Source: Theristus sp. LFF4_11
Lineage: Eukaryota > Nematoda > Chromadorea > Monhysterida > Xyalidae
Length of the DNA: 64,000 nucleotides
Assembly (NCBI GenBank): GCA_030248135.1
Contig: JASANC010004302.1
Coordinates: forward strand, 22,091 to 86,090
Direction of reading: 5' to 3'
Shown: positions 21,901-34,200 of the stretch, in pieces
Numbering within the stretch: position 1 is the first letter of the stretch
How the letters are laid out: every line of letters begins with the position of its first letter
Program-made: the position numbers and the translations under genes
The notes under the pieces: model-generated
What the model saw: the letters and a program-made list of their open reading frames with translations, nothing else
Database searches by the model: none
What the model was told of the DNA's origin: nothing

Positions 21901-24900
21901 CATGTCCCACGAAAGTTTCTTTTCCACAATTTGCGACAAGCAGAGGATCCCAGATTTTCACGACCACCTTTTTCTGTCTAACCAATTCTTGCGCATGTAC
22001 ATGTTCATGTAACATGCATGCATGTGTAAAAAAACCTCGTTCGTTTTCACAATTTTTTGCGCAACTTCATCCAACCACGCCCAAAATCTGTCGCTCTGTG
22101 CACGGATGTGTTAGAACGAAAAATCCGGTCCGACATGCAAGTCTTCGACGAATTTTTTCGCTTTTCATATATCGTTTTCCTTAGTAGGTCAACCAACCCA
22201 TGTAGATGCGCATGCAATGCAGCAATCACATTGTTATTTCACATGTACATGTATATCTTAAAGTTACAAGCACACATAAAAAACACAGCGCATATTACTA
22301 GCGCACTGTGTCAGTAGTGTGAACAGGTACAATGCTTTGAATGTGCATGTTGTCAATCATATGTGATTTCACTTTTTTTCTCGCGGTTTCCATTATTGTG
22401 GGAAATTAAACGTGTTTTCGGTGAAAGTATGATGTTTTTTCATGTGACATGAACGTCGGTAAAAATATTGCGAGGATCATGCAGGATAATGTACAGCCGA
22501 GCATTCCGCATTCGGAAAATAAGTGACAGAAATGTTGAATTTACACATTACAAACGCATTTTCCGTCCATAGTTACGTAACGTCTGGATACGCTGTGCCA
22601 ACCAAGGTCACAGAGATGCATGTATGTATATCTACGTACATGTACATTTCCAGGTATTAAACGTTGGCTTTTAATGTTGTTATGCATTGCATGTGCATAA
22701 ATTCTCTTTGAATTGATTTGTTTGAAATGTTGCTCATGCACTATATTCGCAGATTTCACATCCAAGAAAGCAGCAAGTTAAGGTTTTGGCAAGCACACAT
22801 TTTTATTTAAAAACATCGTTGTTGTTGTTGTTTTAAACAAAATTGTCTGTGTATCACGCCGAATAAAGATCTTGAATGTTTCGTTAATAAAATTATTCGT
22901 TGTAAAAATAGACGAGGTATTTTAGAAAAATGCGGTCTCACGATAATAAAACTCACAGTATGTGTTATTGACTTCAGGATAAACGAATACAACAATAACA
23001 ACAACAACATCAACGTTGATTGCTTTGTCACACATACATGTATGCATATCAACGAGTAATTGTAATGGCATTATGCAACACTCATTCTCAACATGCATGT
23101 TACATGTACATACAATGTACATACCGTATGCATCTATGTTAATCCATATGACAAAAAACACCTATTCTTATATTGGCTCCACTTTTCTTTTTTGAGAGCA
23201 CCCTAAATTAACAGCTTATTGGCACGTAACTAATCACCGCAGCAGATATTTAGTTTTTTTTAGCTGCTCACTTGTTTTATGTCTTCATAAACTATGCACA
23301 TATGAATTTGACATGTGACGGGTTTTCACCATCATCAAACCCACTTGCTGAAATAATCCGTGTAGATTCCGTGAAGCTTCTTCAAGAACAAGAAAACTAC
23401 TAACAAAAGCCAACAGTTTCCATGAACAAAAAGGGCCGCCAGTGAAAGCAACTACGCAGACGGTAAATTAGACCCCTGCATGTACATAAGTAATAACCTA
23501 AGTACCTATCTGAATTCTGCAACAGAATCATTCATATCAGTTTATGGCGCTAATCATGGATCTGGACTTTGCTTTTTTCTTTGCTTTCGGCTAGTGAAAA
23601 TGCTGCAGCACTGAAGAGACCGAAAGACAATTGTATACATGTATATCCATTATCTATTTTTGTTTCGGGGTGTTAGATTGTAATCTAAAAACATGTGTCT
23701 TTTCGGCGCAGTTTTTTTGTGCGTAAAGTACAAATACATGAAAATATGAATAAATACATGTGTAGTATAATGTCTGGCTATATTTAGGAAGACTGACGCA
23801 AAAAATAAAAATAGAAAGTAGAAACATGTGCGGATAAATGATCTATTGATAAATTCTGTGGACCCTTGTGTATCAAGCCGTTCTTCATCCAAAAGCCCAT
23901 ATCTCTGCAGATGAGATGCGGGCGAAATTGAATCAATTCAAATGTCTCAAACGCAAAACTCAGTCCCCGCATATTCAAGCTAATAAAAACACAGTTCAGT
24001 CTCAAAGATAAATCATAAAAAACGGCTAATAATGAAAAGGCGTTGATTCTTTAGGGCAGCAAAATAATATCTGACAATGCGACAACAAATTAACGCGATC
24101 ACATAAATACACTTTGTATATGCTTCAATACGACACCCTAAAAAGTGGGGGCGACCACACGTGGCGCGCCGATGACCTGTTGCCACATGTTTTTTCTCTT
24201 TTTCTTGTTTCTAGTCACTTAAGACAAAATAAGTAGCCGTTTACAATAACCACTGTAATTCAATTGACTCTCTCGAGTCACTTAAAACGGCTGGCATGCG
24301 GAGTCAGAATGTGTAATTAGTGGGATTTTGGCGTAGCCACAAACAAACGTGTTCGATGGTACAATGTAGATCAGATGTAGCAGTGAAGATTATTCATTTT
24401 GATTTTGGCATAAAACAGAAACGTAACGCACATCCCAGAATCAGGCACTGGATCATTTATTTTAGAGAACTTGGATTACGTTAAAAAAACACAAATCTTA
24501 TTACACAGTCACTGAAAAAAAAACTGTTTTGATTATTTTAATTCCGGTCATGTTGTTTTTCAGAAACATTTTTTCGGACAGCAATTCAGAACACGCAAAC
24601 ACTACATGGGCATGGACATAAAAGTTTAGTTCGATCTTATTATTTGCAAATTAACGCACCACAATCAAACCATTTCACTTTCAGTCCGTGATTTTCGAAA
24701 TATGATCCCGTTTCCGCAAATTACCAAAACCGCATCTAGAACATTCACACCCTCTGAAAATACCGCAATGAGATGAAAAACCCAGCACCGACCAAGCTTA
24801 TAGGCGATCTGCTGCTGTTGCGGCGACGCCTCCGACGAGGGGAACCCTGAGGGCGTCCGCAGCTGCGGCGGCGGTGCGGAACTCGACGCGGGGTGATGAC

Positions 24901-26848
24901 CGTTCTGTGCGACGGGGCAAAACGGCGAGACGGCGGGCGAAAAGTCACCGGCGGCGGTTGGTGCGCAGCCCGCGTAGACCGCGCCACTGGCGAGATGCTG
25001 ATTGAACTGCTCCAGATTGCTGTTGATGTTGTCGTTGAACGCGCCATTGTTGTTGTTGTGCATCGCCTGATGATGCGCATGGCCGATGTAGCCGGTTGAT
25101 GAAAGTTGATGTGAGTGATGTTGATCGGGGTAGATCAGTTGGCCGGAGTGGTGATCGATCAGCGGGCTTGCGACGGATGCTGCGGGCGCTGACATGCGAC
25201 GCGACGATGATTGGCTGGCGAGTGGCAGTAGATCTGGATGAGTGGAGTTGTTGTTGTTTTTACTTATTTTTGACACGATTCCACAGTTTTTTTTTCTCGA
25301 TACAACGAAACACAGTATGTTTGACAAACGGTCATATGCGATCATAGCGCTCGGAGGGAACCATGGTACGCGTTCGATGGGAAATTGGTGCGCACCTGAT
25401 TACAGTATGAAACCTGTCACATTTCTCTCACAATGCAGCGTTCGCGACAAAACAACGAACGGCATCGGAGTTTTGCAAAAAAAACGTATTTTTAGCCACA
25501 AATGGGGGCTTTGATTTCAAGCAAACCGGACACATTGCAGTTCAAAGTTTCGCATGCTCTGTATTATGCAAAAAACGGAACAGGTTTCAACAAAAACACG
25601 TTTAAGGCGTAAAAATCGGTACATTAGCTAAGAAAACGTGCTGACATAACAAAAGTTTGCTGATTTCAACACCTAACTTCCACCCCTTCCCGCAAACTGA
25701 CCATGCCTCGGATACACCCCAGCCGGTCCACCAGTCGTGTGCTGTTTCAACAACGGCATACTGTTGAAGTTACTGGTGCTGTCAGCGGGCACCGCTACGG
25801 TTGTATTGCTCGACGGTGAACTGCTGCTGCTGTTGGTTGTGGTCGTCGATGAGTTGCTCGTTGAGAATGTCGCACTGCTCGTGGATTTGTTGCCATTCGC
25901 TGGTGTTGTTTTGCTGTTTGATTTCTTGTTATTGTTATTTTTGGTATTCGGATTTGTTGTACTGTCGTCGATTAAGCTATTTGGCTCATCTTTCACTACG
26001 GTACTATGAATTAGTGGCTCCTGTTTCACGTTTGTGTTTGTGAGGATTGGATTTTGTGAGTTCTTGTCGTTGTTGTTGCTATTATTGCTTCTGACCGTGA
26101 GTTGTTGTTGTTGTTGGTTTTGACTGTTGCAGTTTTTGTTGTTGGTCTGCGGATTTGTTGCGACCAGTGATTGGTGTTGCTGTTGCATCGGTTTCGCGGT
26201 CATCAACAGACCACCGCCCGTATTACTCCCATTGTATTGCGGTTTCATCCCCGTCGTCGCTCCACACGCGTTCGCGATGGCGTCATTGTTCAGGTTGTCG
26301 TTGTTGTTGTTATTGTTGTTGTTGTTGTTGTTGAAGAAGTTCACGGCATCAAATACGAACTCGCCCTTCGAGTCGACCACGCTACCATGATGCTGATACA
26401 GTGACCTGTAGAACGCACTTGGCGAGTCAGCAGCGGATGGGTACAACAGTTGTTGTTGTTGTTGATGTTGTTGGTGTTGCTGTTGTACAAGTGACGCAGT
26501 TGTACTGGCCGTCGTTGTCAATGTACCGTTGTGGTTGTTGTTGTAATTGTCCATCAGCATTTGCGGCTGTTGTTGTTGTTGACTCTGTTGATAATGGTGA
26601 TTGTGGTGAGCATTGAATTGGTTGTGGTTATTGACGAGATCAAGCGGCAGCTGATGGCTGGACAGAAGCGTTGGATTGCGCACCGTTCCAAGACAGCCGC
26701 CTAAATTGTTGTTGTTGTTATTGTTATTGGTGTTGTTGTTGTTGTTCTCCAAGATTGGCATTCCTACGCCAAGCCCTGAAGAGGAGGAGACTAGCGCCTC
26801 ATCTGTACTGCTGCTGTTGCTGCTGCTCGTTTCGCTGCCGCTCAGCAT
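15932..26848 (-). CDS. E78: E78-type nuclear receptor (NR1E)
   Basis: Eleven exons (minus): 26848-25678, 25233-24793, 21490-21398, 21039-20996, 18278-18137, 17932-17670, 17486-17361, 17174-16983, 16890-16785, 16612-16463, 16236-15932, all phase-consistent, giving 1,010 residues. Residues 1-540 are a long Asn/Gln/Ser/Thr-rich A/B region containing two VKxEP-type sites (VKQEP, VKDEP). The C4 DNA-binding domain (about 562-635) is cut by introns into three parts: CKVCGDK / [15 protein letters not shown] / [14 protein letters not shown] to MSRD, then SVRYGRVPK. The RCLRDGKC second-finger loop is the E78 hallmark and separates it from E75. The ligand-binding domain spans about 690-937 and ends in [11 protein letters not shown], an intact AF-2 helix; a short Asn/Ser/Pro tail follows. 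In insects E78 is an ecdysone-induced transcription factor; the nematode relative is SEX-1. Intron 4 hosts an LTR element. Confidence 0.95.
18740..19675 (+). CDS. Unknown basic protein encoded inside the LTR element
   Basis: An uninterrupted 311-residue frame lies between the primer site and polypurine tract of the LTR element. The start chosen is ATG 18740 ([17 protein letters not shown]); the frame is open further upstream without an ATG. Visible features: an aromatic-rich segment ([22 protein letters not shown]), a hydrophobic [12 protein letters not shown], a Lys/Glu-rich middle ([31 protein letters not shown]) and a Cys-rich end ([10 protein letters not shown]). No protease, reverse transcriptase or integrase motif is seen, nor a CCHC knuckle. 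It may be a Gag-like protein or a captured host gene. The nearly identical LTRs imply recent activity. No family was recognised. Confidence 0.6.
   Translation: MARRLSQQKRQIVYRQQEFDRYDPFYFSDYFQSPEPVHRAADRYMTHYFYGPTISKEQRRRLFSIPLPQLVVWLLPKMMTAEEPHEKHQAVEISVEAAEKRKVKPIKAARCKEVRKRRVKGATQKNVEKLKTVEKKATKRVPMEEEKHVIRLKTEDAMHGSEVKTATETSRDVVPIKAAAPSNAIEFKACVVDEIAPTRRVFYRVGFVPMTPMNQQHQQQPSCRSIVLCCRDVRLSKASQHVEECGDPKRLRNQLFGRHVRCSGVRSPPLSSIVCHSQCWLVMMMLGRQVRSSAFRSPSDKIYAKNDLLPP
19732..20181. mobile_element. Family C poly-C MITE inserted in the 3' LTR
   Basis: A 450-bp element with termini CCGTATTACCTCTATTAAAC and GTTTAATAGAGGTAATACGG, both followed inward by C or G runs, flanked by TA on both sides. 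The core contains CTTCCTTCCTGCCATGGAAG. The undisturbed 5' LTR supplies the empty site AGCTAA-TA-GTAGG, which fixes the ends exactly. A TA duplication and this terminal structure fit a Tc1/mariner-type nonautonomous element. Confidence 0.93.
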
Positions 26849-29400
26849 AACGGTTTTTGTTCCGAGATTTTTTTTCGAAGTTCTCTTTTTGTGGAGTACA
26901 CTAGCAACTAAGATCGGGCGGACAGTATTTATTTGATTCCCACAGCGGTACTTTTTTCATTGATATACAGTTGAAGTGGCTGTTGTCATGCCCGCAGTTG
27001 TTCCATATTTTGGCGGCCTGAAGAGTTTTTGAAAAAAATATGATAATGGAGTTTTCGTTGTTTTCGGTTCTCATGAACAGAAACCGCAAAGCACATATGA
27101 TTTCAAATAAAAAAGTTTTTCGAGCGAGTGTTTTTTTTCAGCTACACATTCACTTTTTTCGATGCGTGATCAATTATAGGAAAAAACTCATTTCGGCTGA
27201 AGCGAATAGCGTCACCTACATATTTTCGCCGGGAAATATGGGCTAATCATATCAAAAAAGGCGACGAATTGGTGCCCACACGTGAGCATGGGAGAAACGT
27301 AAAAAATGTGTGAAAATTATGACGTATATACATGTAGATAATATAATTTAACACTGGTTATGTAATATTTTTATGGTATGGTGGTGTGAAATGTTTACAT
27401 GCATGTACAGATCACAATTCCACGTGAGATTTAAAAAAGAGAGAGGTATACGCTACTCCAAAGTGTTTTAGCCTAATTTCGCTTTAGATTTGTTTTGATG
27501 TGATGAGATGAGCAAAAGAAACTTTTCGAATCCAGTTTGTGTAAGTAAATCAGACACTTCAAAAACAACCGTGTTCTCTGGTTTCAATTCTAAAAAAACA
27601 AACAAACAAAATCTCTGAAAAATATCATGCATAATTATATCTTATGTTACCGGTATGCTAGAATATCCATAACATGGGCAAGCTGGCACATGTGTATGTA
27701 TTCTTCAATGTATTGTTTACCTGGTTGGTGTATGTGAGGATAGGAATGAAAATGAAAAAAATTCCAAACAAAAAAATTCGCCAAAATTAGGTCAATAGCA
27801 TAATTCCTGTGTGAGTACACAGTGCTACACTGAAAGAAGTTTTTGATCTGATTTCAAAATTTTTAAGATAAAAATTGGTGGTTTCAACAAAAAAAATCTT
27901 TTGATAAAATTTGCGAAATAAAATTTTTCATTAAACCGAACCAGTGTACCCCATTGCATCCGGCAACGTTTGCGCCATGTGACTTTTAGAAATAAACAGC
28001 TGTGTAGAAAAGCAAAAAACGTTAAACAAAAAATAAAAGAGCAAAACATGACAAAAAAGCGCAACGAGAATGGACAAATAGGAAAAAACATTCCAACAGG
28101 GGCATTTACAGAAATCTTCAATACTAAACATGTAAACTGTAAACAGTGCGCTCTATTACAGGCACCGCAATCAATCAATAAAGAAAAAGAAGCAATCAAA
28201 AAAGAATCAATATCTATGACTCCACAGTCCACACACACGCACACACATCCCACACTTCCAAACATAATCTTAAACATAACATAACGGCAAATCAGAACAA
28301 AAAACATATCAGCACATGCAATATGCATAAGTTATCCCGAGCGAAAAAAATCATCATCGATTATACTACATCTGTACACAACTGTGTATATGCAGTGTAT
28401 AGTTGTTGTTGTGCACACATATACATAGAAAATGGTGATTGCTGTGATGATAAGAACATGTAACATGTATACACGAAACCGTTTAGAGGTGAAAAAAATG
28501 TACATGCGCACACAAAAAAAAGTGCGCACGTCTCTGTACCACGCGCATGCGCACGCGCGCAACCGCAACAACAACAACAACAACAACAACAACACAGGGT
28601 GTGTTCCATAATCAGAGACGGGCTAGCACACAAACGATTTAGCGCAAAATGTCGCCGCAATAAAGCGTTTGCATAAGCTCGAAATATAATAAAGTATTTT
28701 TACATAATATTATATTAAAAAATTTAGCATGGTGTGTGCGCGTTTATTTCGTTGTCACTATAACTCCGTACGAGGGGTGGCAGGTTCAATGGCCCTGAGA
28801 TGCACGCACGCACGCATACACATGTTGCATGTTTTTAATACAAATGCGATCATATGTGTGTGTAGAGAGAGACTAAGCACAAAACAGAGTAGATATAGAG
28901 ATATAGATAAATTGTGCATGTACATCGGCTGTTGAGAGGAGATATAGCCGCAAATCGGTAGTCAGATTTCGAGAAATCTGCTGTACAGATGGGTGGATTC
29001 GGTACATACTCATGGAATCATGTATATACTTACATGTATGTACAGATTACCCAACCCAATGGCAGCTTAACGATCCCGCCCTTTATATATGCGAGGTACA
29101 TGTAGTTGTGTTTTTTAGTATATGGTTGGCCCACTGACTGAGTTTTAGACAGGTGGTCGCTTGCTTCTTTTTTTCTTTTTTCTTAGACGGAAAAACTTAT
29201 ATCATGATCGTTTGCTTATCTGGGACTGTTTTTATTATGATCATTAGAGTGATTATTATGGCCAATTTAGCAACACGTCTGATCAACACCACATACATAG
29301 ATTTACATGTACATGGGCATGCATGTATATGTACGGGTTTTATCATATGATTTTATATTTTTGTGGAAACACGTATTTTTAATTTCGCAGAGACACGTTC
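21900..29400. repeat. Region rich in dispersed TACATGTA-type palindromes
   Basis: Alternating runs of ACATGTACATGTAT type recur at about 22000, 22240, 22630, 23030, 23110, 23635, 27330, 27400, 28465, 28915, 29020 and 29310, over E78 introns 1-2 and its 5' flank. They are rare elsewhere in the window apart from isolated cases near 3673 and 35480. They may be simple-sequence drift, binding sites, or structure-forming DNA. Confidence 0.55.
25410..25587. mobile_element. Family D MITE in E78 intron 1
   Basis: AAACCTGTCAC at the left end and CAAAGTTTCGCATGCTCTGT ... CAGGTTT at the right match the element at 42052-42255 in inverted orientation. About 178 bp, wholly intronic. Confidence 0.6.
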
Positions 29401-31235
29401 AAAGGTGAGATGACATTGACCATTGGTCATTTTAAACATGTATTGTATGTTTGGTGAGAGATGCGCATTTAGTAGTGGGCATTGACTTCTCGTGGGTAAC
29501 AGGAGGTGGCTGTCACAGCAGCTACTAGGGATGGATGTAATGTCATTGTTGCCATAAAATTCAATGAATTACTATTATCATTATGTCATAAAAATATAAA
29601 TTTATCAAAAGCAATTTATTCGGAAAGATGTGGAAAATTTTTAAATGGACAAAACTTGCCTCGTTCGAAACTAGCCACACGGGCAGGACTTGTACTGCAC
29701 CTGTACCGCCTTTGAAACAAATTTCATGACATGTAAAAAAAGTTTAATAAAATTACATAATTAAATCAAAATAAAAATGTCTAAGACCACGAAAACCAAA
29801 ACGATTAGTAGAACAAACAATTCGCCAGTTATTGTTGTCCAGTATTTTACGTTATTTACAACACACGTACGACCATACGGTAAAACAAACAACCACAGAA
29901 CAACAGAAAGTGAGCAAAGTTTTTGGTTGTTCTGATTTTCCATTCCAAAACAAATCCATTCCTGTATACTGTATGTACAATGTGAGCTGAACTGTTTGAT
30001 TAGCGAGCAATTTTTCAGAGAGAAAAACAAATAAATAAAAATGAATATGCCTTGGTTTAGTACAGTGTTCTGTTCATCTTTATTTATTATTGTCACTATT
30101 TTCAGCTTCACGTAAAAAAGCTGAAGACACACAAGACACACAGTACACGCACAAAAGTCTCAATGGTTTTGAATGGAGACCATTGATTGGTTGCATTACT
30201 GTCACCCAACCAATCAATCTACTGCATTCCGAATGTTTTGTTGCTCAACTGTGAATCATAAAAATGTAGTGATCAAAGCTTTTCGAAAACCCCATATATT
30301 TGCCCGGTGGTGCCTGTCACCACCGCACACGAAAACTGTAGTGTTATGCACCCTGTAAACAAGTTTCGAACTGCACTACGATTATATTTTTGTTATTTCC
30401 AGTTAAGGTATGGTGTATTATATATACTTGCGTTCTGTATTAATATGTGAAGATTGTTTGTTGATTATACATTTGAGAAATAGCTGATAGCATTTTATGG
30501 AACACACGGTTTTGGCGAAAACAATTTTTGGTGTACACTTGTTGTCTGCTGACAAGTGTGACGATGTTTTGGCAAAATCAAATGAAACGATGTATGATAA
30601 AATTATGTTTGTTCGATTCCCGATATGGTTCTATTTTTAAATGTGTGGTGTATTTTGCGATACGGTATGCAATAATCAAAAAACTTTTGTGAAATTACCG
30701 TATGTATAAACGGAAAATTGAAAACAGTTTTCGAAAACAGAAACTTTTTTTGCAGTAAAAACACATCTCTTGTAAATGTAAACTCACAACAAGAAAACAT
30801 ATACAATGTACTACAGGTACAATCGCAATTTGATAAGCGAATGAATTTGATTGACGACTAAATTGATTTTATAGTAATTGTAACTAAAAACTAAAATCAC
30901 ACACGATTTTACGTCAAAATCACAAAAGCTTTGCTGTTGTTGGCTTCAAAACGGCATTGTATCTGAAAAAAATCAATTGAACTGTTCAATATTACATTTC
31001 ATTTGATCATTTAGACGAAAGCACAACTACTGGCAACAATGCATTAAAAAAGTAAAGTAGAAAAAGTAAAAGGAGTAAAAACTAAATATGACGAGAAAGG
31101 AAGCACTGGAAGGAGAGAAAACGTGAATGTCTGCCGAATGATCCGCTTCTTAGAAGTTTCATCAAGTTTTTTCGCACATATAAAATCTGTCTTGTTCTCT
31201 TTTGTTCCACAGAATTAAAAAAATATTGAAAAAAT
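26849..31235. other. Intergenic between E78 start and astacin 3' end
   Basis: A 4.4-kb spacer. It should contain the E78 promoter. It shows a CAA-repeat (28562-28592), an adjacent alternating purine-pyrimidine block ACGCGCATGCGCACGCGC (about 28540-28558), and numerous ACATGTA motifs. ORFs of up to about 165 codons (for example minus 27825-28328) have no recognisable domain. No RNA gene was recognised. Confidence 0.6.
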
Positions 31236-34200
31236 CTACTTACAAGGTCCACAACCACAATTGCCGCTGTTACACGTGCACTCTCGAGTACGACAGGCCC
31301 CAAATGTCCGTTTCGCCTTGTCGCAGCACGTTTCACAAGCTTTGAGTGATGAATAAAAAAAATATAATGAATATAATTCACAAATGATCATAATCATATC
31401 CAGGTTTTTTTTAGTTTCTGCACAGATTGGGTGTCAAAAACATGATTGTGGCTCACGGTCTATGAGTGATCTAGGACTAATCGCCTTTTGTTTGACTGCA
31501 GCACCATATACATCGCAATCGAAAGAAAAAGTCTTATTGAACTTATTGAATTGAACTTTCAAGCCAAAATCCTGCACCAACCCGCTTCCAACGCGCTGGC
31601 GTCGAGAAATCCGGGACACTTGTACAGCATGTTCAGTTCCTGAAATATACATTTGGAAAAAAGACATCGTTGCCGTCTGCAGTGTAGCCAGTTGGCACGG
31701 GATTTGCTGTTCCATCTATTTTGAAAAACAGACGGAAGCATCATTGAAGAAATTGGGCGCACCAAACGCGGACTCGAACCACCATCTCTGGTATGTTGGA
31801 GCTCGACCAGTGCCTTCGGAGCCCTGGGGTAACTTTGATAAAACGTAGCTGTCCAACAGTGCTACACCATTGAGTGCCCGAGTAAAGTTCATGAATCAAC
31901 ATGGAAAAGCGAAACTGCACTGTTTTTATGACAGGGGCTCAGTGGTGCAGCACTATTGGACTACTTACTAATGAGCTTTTATTAAATTGGCCCTTGGACT
32001 TGCCGTTATCTCAGTTTTGGTTCTTGATAAGACATGCGCGGCATGGGAAAAGATGATACTGAAAAGGATTTCATTGTCTCATCAATGATGTCAGACAGTT
32101 TCAAACGAACAGCCAATACCTTCATGTCGGTGTCGGTTGGTCTTTCGCGGTTGCCAATTTTCGCACCCTTCTTCTTCGGCCGGATTGTTGGCAAGTTACC
32201 GCCGCCAGGAGCTGGTTTACCGAAATACGTCTCACCATAATGCATGATTGAGTTGTAATCATATTCAGTGCCCTGATGTGTGATCTTCGCTTGACTGTAG
32301 CTCTCGAAGTTGCCTGAAAATGTGTACAACCCATTGTTTTGTTTCTGACACACGCCGAAACGTTTGCACTTGACAAGCGAATACGTGCCCGACATGGGGC
32401 GGCCCGAAACGTACCCGGCCCCGTACCCGGCCGAACACATGTGCCAAACGTACCCGGCCCCGTACCCGTCCCAACACATGTCCCAAACGTACCCGACCCC
32501 GTACCCGTCCCAACACATGTCCCAAACGTACCCGGCCCCGTACCAGGTCGAATACGTCTCCGAACACGTCCACAAAAAAGCGTTCGAACAAACATGCCCC
32601 GAAATCAACAGTCAACACGTATCCGGCCGAGTATGCTCCGAAATGGAATCCCCGGCCCGCCCGGCCCCGAAACGATTTGCGTGAAACATGACCGACTGTC
32701 AGACTTTTTAAGTTTGTCTATACCTTTCTGTTTCGGCACAATGTTCTCCGCGAGTATCTCGACGAAATCATCGCGGTCACTGCGCGACTGTTCGTGGTAG
32801 AAGCCGAGCGCGTGCAGCAGCTCGTGTACGATCACGCCTGGTGTGACGCATGAACGGACGCTCAGAGACATCGGCTGCCTGGTGCGACTGGCGATTTCTG
32901 GAAAGCAAAACTCGCGATGGGCGCGATACTCGACGGCGTTCTAGTTGGGTTTTCTGGGTTAGTCCTGGCGAAAAACATCGCCTAAAATACCAGCGAACAA
33001 TTTATTTCAGCGCGAGTGTGAGACGACTTACAGTTACATTTACACTGCGAAATTGTGCACTTAAGGGGCATTCATGAAGCATTACGACCGCGTCGGTATG
33101 TTTTCACACAGTTAAGCGTCACTCAATACTGCTTCATGAATGCCTCTTTATATGGCAGTCTTTTCTTCTCGTTTTTTTTGCAACTTTAGACGCAAACAAA
33201 AGTTTTGCACAGAACGGGAACGTTTGATCGTGCACCGAAATCAATCAAAAACAAACAAAACTGGATCGTTCGTCCCGCTCCAACCAACCGTTCTTCACCA
33301 TGCCCACATACGAGTTGCACGCCTTTCCACTGGCATCCGTCACGCTCAGCCACCACTGGTCGCTTCCAGTTTTCGGTCGAATTTTCAGACAAGACCGTGA
33401 CTCGATTTCCTTCACTGCGGCGTTCCATGCGGACATGCTGAGGGTTTTTTTTAAATTTTGTTACAGTATGGCTGAGTAAGTAAGGCAGTCAGCCTTTTAA
33501 GGCGGGTTCAGATTAAGACTGAGACTAAGACTAAGACTAAGACTAAGACTAAGACTAAGACTAAGACTATGACTAACTTTGTGTTTTTCAAAAATGCGAA
33601 CATAATTCACAAAACATGAACAGCAAGGAAAAAGCATGAACAGAATAACCCGAAGAATCCAATAGTTTGAAAAAAACGCGCCAAATTTGGCACAAATTGG
33701 TTTCTGAAGATCTTTTTTCATTGATTCAAATTTCGCGCGCTTCTTGCACCCTGAAAAAAGCTGTTATGAACAGGATCCCTTGACACAGCACATCTGCGCT
33801 GCGCTGTCACACCACACCGTCGCACATGAAGTCATTCTCAGGGGTTACGAGTTTGGCGATGGAGTTTTTTGTCTTCCATTCTCTGTTCCGCACTCACAAA
33901 GCGGCGTCTCGTTCGTGTGCGCTGCTGAGTTCGTACGGCACAGTTTTGTCCCTCCACCGATAGTGGTCGCCCCTGATGCCGGCGCCGACGCCGACCGGGC
34001 CACCCTCAATCGCTTCCATCTGTGCATCCGTCAGTCGCATGTCGCCCTCGAACGAGTCCTCGAGACCGCCCACGGTTTCCGGATGCTGAAATATGGGTCT
34101 GAAAGTACGTACCAGGAATCGTGCCAAGATGGCATGCCAGATGACACGGATTTTAATGGACCAAAAACATCATGTTTTCTTTTAACTTTTTAAACTTTTA

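Noticed and set aside
27825..28328. 167-codon minus-strand ORF with hydrophobic, Cys/Phe-rich product
   Set aside because: Composition follows TTT/TGT-rich DNA; no ordered membrane segments or family resemblance.
34081..34127. Astacin second exon beginning at CATCCGG after ATATTTCAG
   Set aside because: The phase does not match the signal-peptide exon; the acceptor ten bases upstream (ACTTTCAG, exon from 34098) restores the frame.
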